NCBI GenBank assembly: GCA_024234365.1
Contig: JACKOK010000003.1
Location: 321,901 to 385,900 of the forward strand
Reading direction: 5' to 3'
From: Pseudomonadales bacterium
Lineage (GTDB): Bacteria > Pseudomonadota > Gammaproteobacteria > Pseudomonadales > Pseudohongiellaceae
Length of the DNA stretch: 64,000 bases
Shown here: in pieces, positions 16,563 through 24,374 of the stretch
Position numbering within the stretch: the stretch's first letter is position 1
How the letters are laid out: each line of letters starts with the position of its first letter
The notes under the pieces: generated by a model
Told to the model about the DNA's origin: nothing
Seen by the model: only the letters and a program-made list of their open reading frames with translations
The model's database searches: none
Position numbers and translations under genes: made by a program

Positions 16563-17636
16563 TCAGGAGAGCCAGTCAAAGTGTTTGCTGAGGCTGGTCA
16601 GCTTGAAGCCGTGTTCGGAGTCCTTGCGTTCGATGGCCTTGGATGCATCGATGTCGGGCCCCTGGATGACCCGGGTGGTGAAACTGTCGATGTCAAACAT
16701 GACCAGGCTTGCCTGCTCTGTGGGCAGAACGGCTGCCGGAGTCATGCGGGGGGCCTGGGCAAACAGCAGGGCGCGATCAATCGGTGACCACTGCAGGTTA
16801 TAGAGCGTGTCGGGCGTGCTGAGTACCGCCACCGGGGAGTTGGGCAGATCCGTTGAGCCCAGCAGCAGGCTGGAGCCATCGTCGTCATAGCGGATCTGTG
16901 CGAACAGGCGCCCATCCCGGGAGATGACGGCTTGAGTGCTGTGGCGCAGATCGGCCGTGGTGGCCGGAATCTCCTCCCGGGACGACACCACTTTCTCAAG
17001 TTTTCCGCCAATCAGGGTATCGAGTTCGGCAGCGCCCTGCACCTGCAGGTCGGCCAGCTGGGGATCGAATTCCTGCTGTGGCGCTGCCGTGAATTGCAGC
17101 CCCAGTATGAACAGGGAAGCAACGGCCAGTGCGCTGGCCGCAAACTGGCGGGGGGCGCCCAGCCAGGGCATGGCATGGCGTTGCCAGAAACCTGCCGCGG
17201 CGGCGACTTCCAGCGCGGTGTTGTGTTCTTCGGCAAGGGACGGTTGAGCCTTGGCAGGTGCTGCGTCCGCTTCCACAACGCGGCAATCGCCTGCGAGGCG
17301 GTAACCGGTCTTGGGAATGGTGTCGATCAAGCGCTTGCTGCCGTTTCCGCTTTCCAGTTTCTTGCGCAGCTCCGAAACGGCCCGGGTCAGCGAATTCTCG
17401 TTGACGATGACCCGTGGCCAGATGCGGCTGATGAGGGATTCGCGGCTCTGCACCTTGCCGGGGCTGCCGGCGAGGATGCACAGCAGGAGCATCAGACGCG
17501 GTTCCAGAGAGCGGCTTTCTCCTGTGTCCAGACACTGCACCCGGTTGGCAGCAGGTTCCACGAACCAGTGCTCCAGCTGGAACGGTTCAGTCCGGACATC
17601 CTTGCTGTGCGATGCAACCCAATCATTATCAGTCAT
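16563..17636 (-). CDS. Membrane-anchored ToxR/CadC-type transcriptional regulator
   Basis: A 357-residue one-component regulator. The N-terminal ~115 residues are an OmpR-type winged helix: FVEPAANRVQCLDTGESRSL, LEPRLMLLLCILAGSPGKVQ, WPRVIVNENSLTRAVSELRK (recognition helix) and IDTIPKTGYRLAG (wing). One transmembrane helix at about 165-183 (QFAASALAVASLFILGLQF) follows, then a ~170-residue periplasmic domain. This has beta-propeller-like phrases such as ISRDGRLFAQIRYDDDGSSL and LYNLQWSPIDRALLFAQAP, as in CadC-like proteins with TolB/WD-like sensors. The signal is unknown. It is divergent from a DegQ-like periplasmic protease, which suggests an envelope-stress link, an inference. Confidence 0.88.
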   Translation of the reverse strand: MTDNDWVASHSKDVRTEPFQLEHWFVEPAANRVQCLDTGESRSLEPRLMLLLCILAGSPGKVQSRESLISRIWPRVIVNENSLTRAVSELRKKLESGNGSKRLIDTIPKTGYRLAGDCRVVEADAAPAKAQPSLAEEHNTALEVAAAAGFWQRHAMPWLGAPRQFAASALAVASLFILGLQFTAAPQQEFDPQLADLQVQGAAELDTLIGGKLEKVVSSREEIPATTADLRHSTQAVISRDGRLFAQIRYDDDGSSLLLGSTDLPNSPVAVLSTPDTLYNLQWSPIDRALLFAQAPRMTPAAVLPTEQASLVMFDIDSFTTRVIQGPDIDASKAIERKDSEHGFKLTSLSKHFDWLS

Positions 17637-17963
17637 GATGCTGTCTCTTGTTGACGTTTGCTGGCCCTGTCTTGCGCCGGCTGTTGTCGTCTCTACAGTC
17701 TTTGACTATCGACATCCGCCGGGGTTCCTCATTCGTCACTTCTTCTTTACGGCCCTTTCTGGCCCTTTCCGTCGGATTCTAGTCCACTTTTTCCGTTTGA
17801 CGCAGTAAAGGCCTGTTTCTTCACCTTTTCTGGATAAAAAGTTCAGGGATTCCGAAGGTATTTCCCCGTTTTGGCGCCTAGATTGGGAGCCATGAAGTCC
17901 CTGTCTGTGCTCCCGGTGCAGCGGGGTGAAAGCTGAAGTTCCTTCTTTTCATGAGGGCAGTGT
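17637..17963. other. Divergent intergenic region, ToxR-like regulator / protease
   Basis: About 330 bases that must carry promoters for both divergent genes. I see a direct repeat of ggccctttc (near 17752 and 17763) and no clear -35/-10 pair or sigmaE-type box for the protease. No gene is called. Confidence 0.5.
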
Positions 17964-19370
17964 ATGAAAAATCTAGTCTTGAGAGTGTTACTGATTGTTT
18001 CTTTTAGTGGTCTTGTGGCAGCCAATGCCAGCGCGGCGGGCGATATCCTGCGTGCCAATGGAATTCCTTCTCTGGCGCCCATGTTGCAGAACGTGACGCC
18101 TGCGGTGGTGATTGTGTCCACCACCCAGTCGGCAAACGGGCCTGAATCCCTGCGTTTTATGGATGAGGACGATCTGCGCCGTTTCTTCAGTGATCCCTCC
18201 GCACGCCGCCAGCAGCCCAGGGGAGAGGTTCGGGGCATGGGCTCGGGCGTCATCGTGGATGCCGACCAGGGCTATATCGTGACCAATAACCATGTGATCG
18301 CCAATGCCGATCGTATCAATGTCTCTCTGCAGGATGGTCGCGAATTCAAGGCGACACTGATAGGTGCGGACCCGAGCACGGATGTCGCGCTGCTGCAGAT
18401 CGAGGCGGATGAGCTGATGGAGCTGCGCTTTGCGAATATCGATCAGGTTCGAGTGGGCGATTACGTTGTCGCGGTCGGCAACCCTTTTGGGGTGGGCCAG
18501 ACCGTTACCCAGGGCATTGTCAGTGCGCTGGGGCGGGGCGGGCTCAACAACGAGAACTATGAGGATTTCATCCAGACAGACGCCGCTATCAATATGGGCA
18601 ACTCCGGTGGAGCCCTGGTTAACCTGGAGGGGGAGCTGATCGGAATCAATACGGCCATCATCAGCGGCAGCGGAACCAGTGCCGGGATTGCCTTCGCGGT
18701 TCCCGTCAACATGATCTCTGCGGTTATGGAGCAACTGGAGCAATACGGTGAAGTGCGTCGCGGCCAGTTAGGGGTGCAGATTCAGGACCTGACCGCCGCC
18801 ATGGACAGCGCGCTGAAGACCGGGGCCGGCAAGGGAGCTCTGGTGACCAGCGTTGTGCCGGGCAGCGCCGCGGAGAAGGCCGGAATTGAAGTCTCCGATG
18901 TGATTGTCGCCGTGGACGATCAGAGCGTGGACAGTGGCCGTGATCTGCGCAATATCGTCGGACTGATGCGGGTGAACCAGGAGGTCAAGCTACAGGTCTT
19001 CCGCAACGGCAAGGCCCAGACCATCAGCGCCGTGATCGGTGGTGCCGAACCCACGCTGGCGGAAAACGAAGCCCAGCCCAATCGCAACCTGAGTGACCCC
19101 GTCTACCTGGGAGCCGAGCTGCGCAGCCTGGACAACAATGCCGTGAGCTCCCGCAGCAGCGGTCTCAATGGCGGGGTCGAGGTGCTCGCTGTGGAACAAG
19201 GCAGCCCCGCCTGGCGTGCCGGTCTGCGTCCGGGAGATGTGATCTACGAAGTGAACCGCAACGATGTTGCCAGCCTGCAGGAATTCAATGAGCTGGTGGC
19301 CGATCCGTCCCAGGTGACTGCCCTCGGGGTGGTACGGGACAACCGCAGAATGCTGGTGATCGTGTCCTGA
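17964..19370 (+). CDS. Periplasmic Do-type serine protease (DegQ/MucD family)
   Basis: Envelope protease/chaperone that degrades misfolded periplasmic proteins. 468 residues, the typical size of DegP/DegQ/MucD. Signal peptide MKNLVLRVLLIVSFSGLVAA, cleaved near ASA. Trypsin-like domain with His110 (YIVTNNHVI), Asp140 (DPSTDVALLQI) and Ser214 (MGNSGGALV). The protease-domain loop is long and acidic (RFMDEDDLRRFF). Two PDZ domains follow: about 255-345 (GQLGVQIQDL...GALVTSVVPGSAAEKAGIE) and about 370-465 (GVEVLAVEQGSPAWRAGLRPGDVI). ATG 17964 has a weak upstream SD (gagggcagt). Single-gene unit: it ends in a terminator and faces a membrane-bound regulator gene. Confidence 0.94.
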   Translation: MKNLVLRVLLIVSFSGLVAANASAAGDILRANGIPSLAPMLQNVTPAVVIVSTTQSANGPESLRFMDEDDLRRFFSDPSARRQQPRGEVRGMGSGVIVDADQGYIVTNNHVIANADRINVSLQDGREFKATLIGADPSTDVALLQIEADELMELRFANIDQVRVGDYVVAVGNPFGVGQTVTQGIVSALGRGGLNNENYEDFIQTDAAINMGNSGGALVNLEGELIGINTAIISGSGTSAGIAFAVPVNMISAVMEQLEQYGEVRRGQLGVQIQDLTAAMDSALKTGAGKGALVTSVVPGSAAEKAGIEVSDVIVAVDDQSVDSGRDLRNIVGLMRVNQEVKLQVFRNGKAQTISAVIGGAEPTLAENEAQPNRNLSDPVYLGAELRSLDNNAVSSRSSGLNGGVEVLAVEQGSPAWRAGLRPGDVIYEVNRNDVASLQEFNELVADPSQVTALGVVRDNRRMLVIVS

Positions 19371-19463
19371 GGGATGCGATCTCCATCGCCGGACAGAGGA
19401 GCGATCCTCGACTGACGTAAATGGAAGGAGTTGGTACTTAGCAGTTTGCTGTGCCTGACTTTG

Positions 19464-19499
19464 GCCGATCCTGGTGCACGCCTCGATCGGCTTTTTTTT
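19464..19499 (+). terminator. Rho-independent terminator of the Do-type protease
   Basis: Stem GCCGATC (19464-19470) with GATCGGC (19485-19491), then eight T. Confidence 0.85.
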
Positions 19500-19527
19500 G
19501 CTGCAACATAGTGTGTGGGGCCGCGTT

Positions 19528-19590
19528 GGTGGGGGAGCAGGCTGGTGTAGGAGCGGGCTGGTGTGGGAGCAGGCCCGCTCCCACACTCGC
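19528..19590. repeat. REP-like repeat: three 16-nt tandem units and a palindrome
   Basis: Three tandem variants of GGTGTGGGAGCAGGCT at 19528, 19544 and 19560, exactly 16 nt apart. The last becomes a palindrome, GTGTGGGAGC (19561-19570) / GCTCCCACAC (19577-19586). The core GTGGGAGC.GGC is that of Pseudomonas-type REP sequences, also found at 53189-53260. Confidence 0.75.
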
Positions 19591-19676
19591 TCCACACCCA
19601 TACCTGCGTTTGCAATTGCCCTGTAGCGTGTTACCTTCCTGCGCCAGCACCGCTGTCATTTTATGTTTGGAGTATT

Positions 19677-20855
19677 GTGTTGTTGTCCATCAGATTCCCG
19701 GCCCTGCTTGCGACAGTCCTTCTCTTTCCGGGGCCGTCTGCCGATGCGCAGGCGCCCGCTGCGGTGGTCGCTTCCGGGCAGATACAGCGCGCTGCCAGCG
19801 ACCCACTCCCGGCACCGGATTTCAGCCCTTACCTCGACTGGCTCGATACCGAGATCAACACACTCGGCATCCCGGGTGTGGCGATGGGGGTGGTGCGCTC
19901 ACATCAGACCCTGGTGCTGAAGACCTGGGGAGTACGCAGCCTGGAGGCGGAAGCTCCGGTGGACAGTCACACGCTCTTTCGTATTGCGTCTGTCTCCAAG
20001 ACTTTTGCGGGGGCCGTTGCTGCCATGCTGGTGCACGATCAGAAGCAGAGCTGGGATACCCCGATCCTGTCGATTCTTCCGCAATATGCCATCGGCACCG
20101 AATCCAGCACCCGGCAGATGACCCTGCGCCATGTTCTCAGCCACACCACGGGGCTGATGCCGCATGCCTATTCCAATATGCTGGATTCGGGCGTGGCGTA
20201 TGAAAAGATTCAGGAGAAATTCCGTGAGATCCCCACGGTATGCCCGCCCGGTCGTTGCTATGGCTATCAGAATGTCGTGTTCTCTCTGGTTTCCGATGTG
20301 GTGGAGGTGTCCGAGCACGAGAGTTACGAACAGTATGTGCAACAGAGGCTGTTCACCCCTCTGGGCATGAAGACGGCCTCCGTGGGGCTGGAGGGCTATA
20401 CCGGGGCGGACAATGTCAGCACCGCGCATCAGCGCAGGGGTGAGAGCTGGCGCCCGGTGCCCACCAACCCTGCTTATTACTCCGTGGGGCCGGCGGCAGG
20501 AGTCAATGCCAGTGTCGAGGACATGATGATCTGGGCACAGGCCAATCTGGGAGCGTTTCCCCGGGTGTTGCCGCAGGAGGTGCTGGCGCAGCAGCAGACC
20601 CCCGTGGTGGAGACCCCCCGGGGCAGTTATTTCAATCGCTGGCCGCGCCTGGACAAGGCCTGGTACGGTCTGGGCTGGCGCATTTTCGACTACGCCGGAG
20701 TGCGTGTCATCCATCACGGTGGCGGGGTACGGGGCTTTCGTTCCGAACTGGTGCTGGTGCCTTCGTTGGACATCGCCATGGTCATTCTTTTTAATGGCGA
20801 AACCCCGTTGGCCAATGACGTGGTCCCCCAATTTCTGGATGCCCTGATCCCCTGA
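19677..20855 (+). CDS. Exported serine hydrolase, class C beta-lactamase / EstB-like fold
   Basis: 392 residues from GTG 19677 with GGAG four nt upstream; upstream frame extension to 19563 would run through the REP sequence and is unlikely. Signal peptide MLLSIRFPALLATVLLFPG, cleaved near ADA. Penicillin-recognising fold: SVSK at 105-108 (catalytic Ser105 and Lys108), the second motif YQN in CYGYQNVVFS, and HHGGGVRGF replacing KTG near the C-terminus, as in esterases and D-aminopeptidase-like members. True class C beta-lactamase would have KTG, so this is more likely an esterase, peptidase or cell-wall enzyme. Substrate unknown. 54 nt before the nitroreductase, possibly one transcript. Confidence 0.87.
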   Translation: MLLSIRFPALLATVLLFPGPSADAQAPAAVVASGQIQRAASDPLPAPDFSPYLDWLDTEINTLGIPGVAMGVVRSHQTLVLKTWGVRSLEAEAPVDSHTLFRIASVSKTFAGAVAAMLVHDQKQSWDTPILSILPQYAIGTESSTRQMTLRHVLSHTTGLMPHAYSNMLDSGVAYEKIQEKFREIPTVCPPGRCYGYQNVVFSLVSDVVEVSEHESYEQYVQQRLFTPLGMKTASVGLEGYTGADNVSTAHQRRGESWRPVPTNPAYYSVGPAAGVNASVEDMMIWAQANLGAFPRVLPQEVLAQQQTPVVETPRGSYFNRWPRLDKAWYGLGWRIFDYAGVRVIHHGGGVRGFRSELVLVPSLDIAMVILFNGETPLANDVVPQFLDALIP

Positions 20856-20909
20856 GACGGGAGCGGAGTGCCTTAAACCCGGTTTTGCACCCAAGGAGGA
20901 GTTCCCCCT

Positions 20910-21647
20910 GTGAATGAGATTCATCAGTTGCTGTTTGCCCATCGCAGCATCCGTAAATACACCGAACAGCCCATTGATGAGTCATTGCTGCACACGCTTG
21001 TGCGGGCGGGGCAGTCGGCGGCAAGCTCCAGTTTCCTGCAGGGGGCCACGGTGATCCGCGTGCGCGATCCTGAACGACGGGAGCGCCTTGCCGTCCTGGC
21101 AGGCAATCAGCTGCATGTGCGCAGCGCGCCGGAGTTTCTGGTGCTGTGCGCCGATCTCAAGCGCCCGGGTAACTGTTGTGAACGCTACGACAAACCCTTC
21201 GCCGGGGATTACACGGAGCAATTCATCATCGCGACGGTGGACGTAGCCCTGATGGCGCAGAACATGGTGGTGGCGGCAGAGGCCGCCGGCCTGGGCGGGT
21301 GTTACATCGGCGGAATCCGTAATAATCCCCGGGAGGTGTCTGATTTGCTGAAACTGCCCCGGGGGGTCTACCCCGTGTTTGGTTTGTGCCTCGGTTATCC
21401 GGCGCAGGATCCGGAATGCAAACCGCGCCTGCCCCTGGAGGTGGTGCTGAAAGAGGAGTGCTACAGCGAGGAGGGGGATGAGCAGCGCATTGCGGCCTAC
21501 GATGATACGGTACGCGAGTATTACCGCACCCGCACAGGGGGCGGTCATGGCATCTGCTGGAGCGAGCAGGTGGCCACGTTACTGAGCGAAAAATCCCGCC
21601 CCCATATGCGCCAGTTTCTTGCCGAGCAGGGCTTTACGATGAAGTAA
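20910..21647 (+). CDS. nfsA: Oxygen-insensitive NADPH nitroreductase, NfsA-like
   Basis: FMN enzyme that reduces nitroaromatics and quinones by two electrons. 245 residues, NfsA is 240. GTG 20910 is preceded by AAGGAGG with suitable spacing. Features: N-terminal HRSIRKYTEQPIDE with FMN-phosphate-binding Arg/Ser, QSAASSSFLQG, the central DVALMAQNMVVAAEAAGLGGC and YIGGIRNNPREV (family hallmark), then GLCLGYPAQDPECKPRLPLE, and a C-terminal arm with LSEKSRPHMRQFLAEQGF. Gene name by family resemblance; physiological substrate is not known. It ends 4 nt before repeat copy B. Confidence 0.88.
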   Translation: MNEIHQLLFAHRSIRKYTEQPIDESLLHTLVRAGQSAASSSFLQGATVIRVRDPERRERLAVLAGNQLHVRSAPEFLVLCADLKRPGNCCERYDKPFAGDYTEQFIIATVDVALMAQNMVVAAEAAGLGGCYIGGIRNNPREVSDLLKLPRGVYPVFGLCLGYPAQDPECKPRLPLEVVLKEECYSEEGDEQRIAAYDDTVREYYRTRTGGGHGICWSEQVATLLSEKSRPHMRQFLAEQGFTMK

Positions 21648-21651
21648 GCCC

Positions 21652-21824
21652 AGGGCCTGTTCACACGACTTGGATTATCACTGCTGGGAATCGTTTTAGG
21701 CTCCAGCGAGGCGGAAAGAGCGAGGTTTGGTTACTCCAAATAAGCGGTTGACAACGGAGCTGGGGGCTAAAACGCTCCAGCCCTTCGGGTTGTTACTGAA
21801 ATTCAAGTCGTGTGAACAGGCCCT
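21652..21824. repeat. Inverted-repeat element, copy B
   Basis: A 173-bp element whose ends AGGGCCTGTTCACACGACTT (21652-21671) and their complement (21805-21824) are perfect. The arms carry CGACTTG/CAAGTCG where copies A and C have CTACTTG/CAAGTAG, so both arms changed together. It shares 38 nt with copy A and the core GAGGTTTGGT..CTCCAAAT (21722-21741) with copy C. Lies between the convergent nitroreductase and CoA-transferase genes; it may also act as a bidirectional terminator. Confidence 0.82.
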
Positions 21825-21828
21825 AGGC

Positions 21829-23019
21829 TCAGATGACCCGTGCCTCCCGCAGGGCCGCAATTTCGCTGTCGCTATAACCGAGTTCGCCCAGAATTGCGTC
21901 CGTGTGCTCGCCCAGAGTGGGGGCCCGCTGGCGGATGTCCGCCGGGGTTGCGGACAGGCGTACGGGAGGGCGCATGACCGGCGCGGGCTTTGTCAGCCCC
22001 GGGTAATCCACCCGCTGCAACAGCCCGGCCTCTGCCACATGCGGGTCGTCCAGCACCTGCTGTAGTGACATCACCGGGCCGGCGGGCAGGCGCGCGGCCT
22101 CCATCTGTTGCAGTACTTCGGCGCTTGTACGCTCGGCACACCAGCGCGCCAACCGCTCACTGATGACCTCCCCGTGGTCGCCGCGGCTGATGTCATCCTT
22201 AAAACGTGGGTCTTCCAGCCAGTGCGGCTCTCCCATCAGCGCTACCCAGCGCTCAAACAGCGGACCACCAACGCTTTGTACCAATACCCAACCGTCCCGC
22301 GTGCGGAAGGTGTCGGCGGGAGCGGAGGTCTGGGAGCGGTTCAGTGTGGCCTGCCGGTTGAGGGCAAGCGCGTCCTGCTCAATGGCGGTGCCGTTCATGA
22401 AGGTCAGTGCGGTACTGAACAAGGAGGCTTCCACGACCTGGCCGCGCCCGCTTTTCTGTCGCTCATAGAGTGCCGCCAGGGTTCCATAGGCGCTGAGACT
22501 TGCCGTGCCGAAATCCACAAAAGGCGCATAGGATTTGCAGGGCTGTTCGGGCGTGCCGGACATGGCCATGGCGCCGGACATGGCCTGCCCGAGGCCGTCG
22601 AAGCCCACGCGCTGGCTGTAGGGGCCGCCGCTGCCAAAAGCGGTGATGAGAGTAAGGATAATATCGGGACGGATGCGGCAGAGGCTCTCGTAGTCCAGCC
22701 CCATGGCCTGCAGGGTATCCGGTGGCAGATTTGCCACCACCACGTCGGCCGTGGCAACGAGTCGGCGCACCAGCTCACGCCCTTGCGGCTTCATGGGGTT
22801 CAGGGTCATGCCGCGCTTGTTGCGGCCCATCTGCATGAACAGGGCACCGTCACCCTGTGGGGTGATGGGGGACAGAAAACGGTCCTCACTGCCGCTGACT
22901 TTCTCGATGCGAATGACATCGGCCCCCAGGTCCGCCAACAGGCTGGCACAGAACGGGCCGGCGATGTAACGGCCAAAATCCAGCACCCGGATGCCTTGCA
23001 GGACCGCGTTTGTTGTCAT
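21829..23019 (-). CDS. Class III (CaiB/BaiF) CoA-transferase, second member
   Basis: 396 residues from ATG 23019 with GAGGGGG upstream; a longer start at 23049 adds 10 residues and has no SD. N-terminus VLQGIRVLDFGRYIAGPFCA, VIRIEKVSGSEDRF, MGRNKRGMTLNPMKPQGRE, ADVVVANLPPDTLQAMGLDY, ITAFGSGGPYSQRVGFDGLG, catalytic Asp in YAPFVDFGTASLSAYG, and C-terminal PAGPVMSLQQVLDDPHVAE. Differs clearly from the protein at 6273 (different substrate loop), so the two are not a recent duplication. Likely transfers CoA to a carboxylic acid during degradation; substrate unknown. Monocistronic as far as visible. Confidence 0.9.
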   Translation of the reverse strand: MTTNAVLQGIRVLDFGRYIAGPFCASLLADLGADVIRIEKVSGSEDRFLSPITPQGDGALFMQMGRNKRGMTLNPMKPQGRELVRRLVATADVVVANLPPDTLQAMGLDYESLCRIRPDIILTLITAFGSGGPYSQRVGFDGLGQAMSGAMAMSGTPEQPCKSYAPFVDFGTASLSAYGTLAALYERQKSGRGQVVEASLFSTALTFMNGTAIEQDALALNRQATLNRSQTSAPADTFRTRDGWVLVQSVGGPLFERWVALMGEPHWLEDPRFKDDISRGDHGEVISERLARWCAERTSAEVLQQMEAARLPAGPVMSLQQVLDDPHVAEAGLLQRVDYPGLTKPAPVMRPPVRLSATPADIRQRAPTLGEHTDAILGELGYSDSEIAALREARVI

Positions 23020-23289
23020 TGTTTTTAACCCCCTCAAGCAGGAAATCACGCCGCATCAAGGCGCTGGATTCTAGCACAGCCTGCAGAGAGCGCCGTGGCT
23101 GCAGCAAAGATTGAAGAGGGTCACAGAATGCGGCGGGGCGTGTCGGGGATAGCCAATTTTGTGAGCAATTTAACACCGGTGTTCTGGCTGTCAGCTCATA
23201 ATCAGCCCAAGTCAGATGAATTGCCCCCGGCAAACCGATTTGAAAACTGCATGATCCGATCAGCACAGAGTGAAAGAAGGAGCCCAGGC

Positions 23290-23466
23290 ATGAGCGCAGA
23301 CATTCAGCATATCCGCAACGTACAGGCCTACCGTGAACTGTTGGCGATTCTGCAAAAACCGTATCAGGATGTCTGCCAGGTCTGTGAAGGGACCGGGAAG
23401 CTGTCCAATGCGCATGTGTGTCTGAGCTGCAAGGGCAGCGGCAGTCGCTGGTTGAAGCTGATCTGA
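23290..23466 (+). CDS. Small protein with a DnaJ-type cysteine motif
   Basis: 58 residues from ATG 23290 with AAGGAG seven nt upstream. The second half reads CQVCEGTGKLSNAHVCLSCK followed by GSG, i.e. two CxxCxGxG repeats as in the DnaJ zinc-finger region, enough for one Zn site. The first half (MSADIQHIRNVQAYRELLAI) is helical and amphipathic. No J domain. Perhaps a zinc-binding chaperone or RNA/protein adaptor; I do not know a named family. Flanked by a CoA-transferase (divergent) and an exported methyltransferase 115 nt downstream. Confidence 0.8.
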   Translation: MSADIQHIRNVQAYRELLAILQKPYQDVCQVCEGTGKLSNAHVCLSCKGSGSRWLKLI

Positions 23467-23580
23467 GGATGCTGCAGGGGGGCTGTTCTCAGGCCTCAGC
23501 CTTCCTGTCTTTCCCCTTATCCTTCCTCTACAATGCAGTGCGACGACGATCGCAATCCGCCACCTAGAGGGAGTAAGAAC

Positions 23581-24309
23581 ATGAACCCCCACCGCATTCT
23601 GCCCGGCCTTCTGCTTGCCCTGAGTTTATCCATTCCCATCGCTGAGGCGCAGGTGCCAACGCCGCCCGATGGCACTTACGAATACGCTCCCCAACGCAGT
23701 ACCGGGGGGATAGGCCGCTTCTATATGGGGCGTGAAATCTCCGGTGTCATGGGGCATCAGGCGGCGGACTGGCTGGAACGCCCTCAGCGTACCCACGAGG
23801 AAATGCCGGACGAGGTGGTAGCCAACCTGAATCTGAAACCCACGGACGTGGTGGCCGATATTGGCGCCGGTTCCGGGTATTTTTCCTTCCGCATGGCGAA
23901 GCTGTTACCACAGGGCAGGGTGCTGGCCGTGGATATCCAGCCTGAAATGCTGACGCTGATCGAAAACCGCAAGCGCAGCGATGGCGTCAACAATGTCGAC
24001 ACCATTCTTGGCGATATCAGCGATACGCGTCTGCCGGCAAACTCGGTGGACCTGATACTGCTGGTGGACGCCTATCACGAGTTCTCGCACCCCTGGGAAA
24101 TGATGCAGAGCATGGTGTCTGCCATGAAGAGCGGCGGGCGGATTGTCTTGCTGGAGTATCGTGCGGAAGACCGGACGGTTCCGATCCGTCCGCTGCACAA
24201 AATGACCCAGGATCAGGTGAAGAAGGAGATGGGCGTTTTCGGCCTGCAGTTTGTCGAGACCCTGGATTTCCTGCCCTGGCAGCACATGATGGTCTTCAGC
24301 AAACCCTGA
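23581..24309 (+). CDS. Exported class I SAM-dependent methyltransferase-like protein
   Basis: 242 residues from ATG 23581 (AGAGGGAG upstream). It begins with a signal peptide (MNPHRILPGLLLALSLSIPI, cleaved near AEAQ), then a full class I methyltransferase fold: motif I VVADIGAGSGYFSFRMAKLL, acidic loop VLAVDIQPEMLTLI, motif IV DLILLVDAYHEF, and motif post-I GGRIVLLEYRAEDRTVPIRP. Related exported proteins occur in other proteobacteria, although SAM is not known to be periplasmic, so the true activity or the cofactor source is open. C-terminal QVKKEMGVFGLQFVETLDFL resembles UbiE/menG-like enzymes. Confidence 0.85.
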   Translation: MNPHRILPGLLLALSLSIPIAEAQVPTPPDGTYEYAPQRSTGGIGRFYMGREISGVMGHQAADWLERPQRTHEEMPDEVVANLNLKPTDVVADIGAGSGYFSFRMAKLLPQGRVLAVDIQPEMLTLIENRKRSDGVNNVDTILGDISDTRLPANSVDLILLVDAYHEFSHPWEMMQSMVSAMKSGGRIVLLEYRAEDRTVPIRPLHKMTQDQVKKEMGVFGLQFVETLDFLPWQHMMVFSKP

Positions 24310-24326
24310 GTGGGGAAGCCGGAGGA

Positions 24327-24360
24327 AGTCATTGGAGCGGACAGTTCAGCCCCAATGACT
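24327..24360. terminator. Possible bidirectional terminator hairpin
   Basis: Stem AGTCATTGG (24327-24335) with CCAATGACT (24352-24360), between the convergent methyltransferase (stop 24309) and TonB receptor (stop 24375). T-runs are poor on both sides, so the call is weak. Confidence 0.4.
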
Positions 24361-24374
24361 TTCCCGGGTAAAGA

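Noticed and set aside
19563..19676. Longer start for the serine hydrolase
   Set aside because: The extension would read through the REP-like palindrome and place residues before the signal peptide; GTG 19677 has a proper SD.
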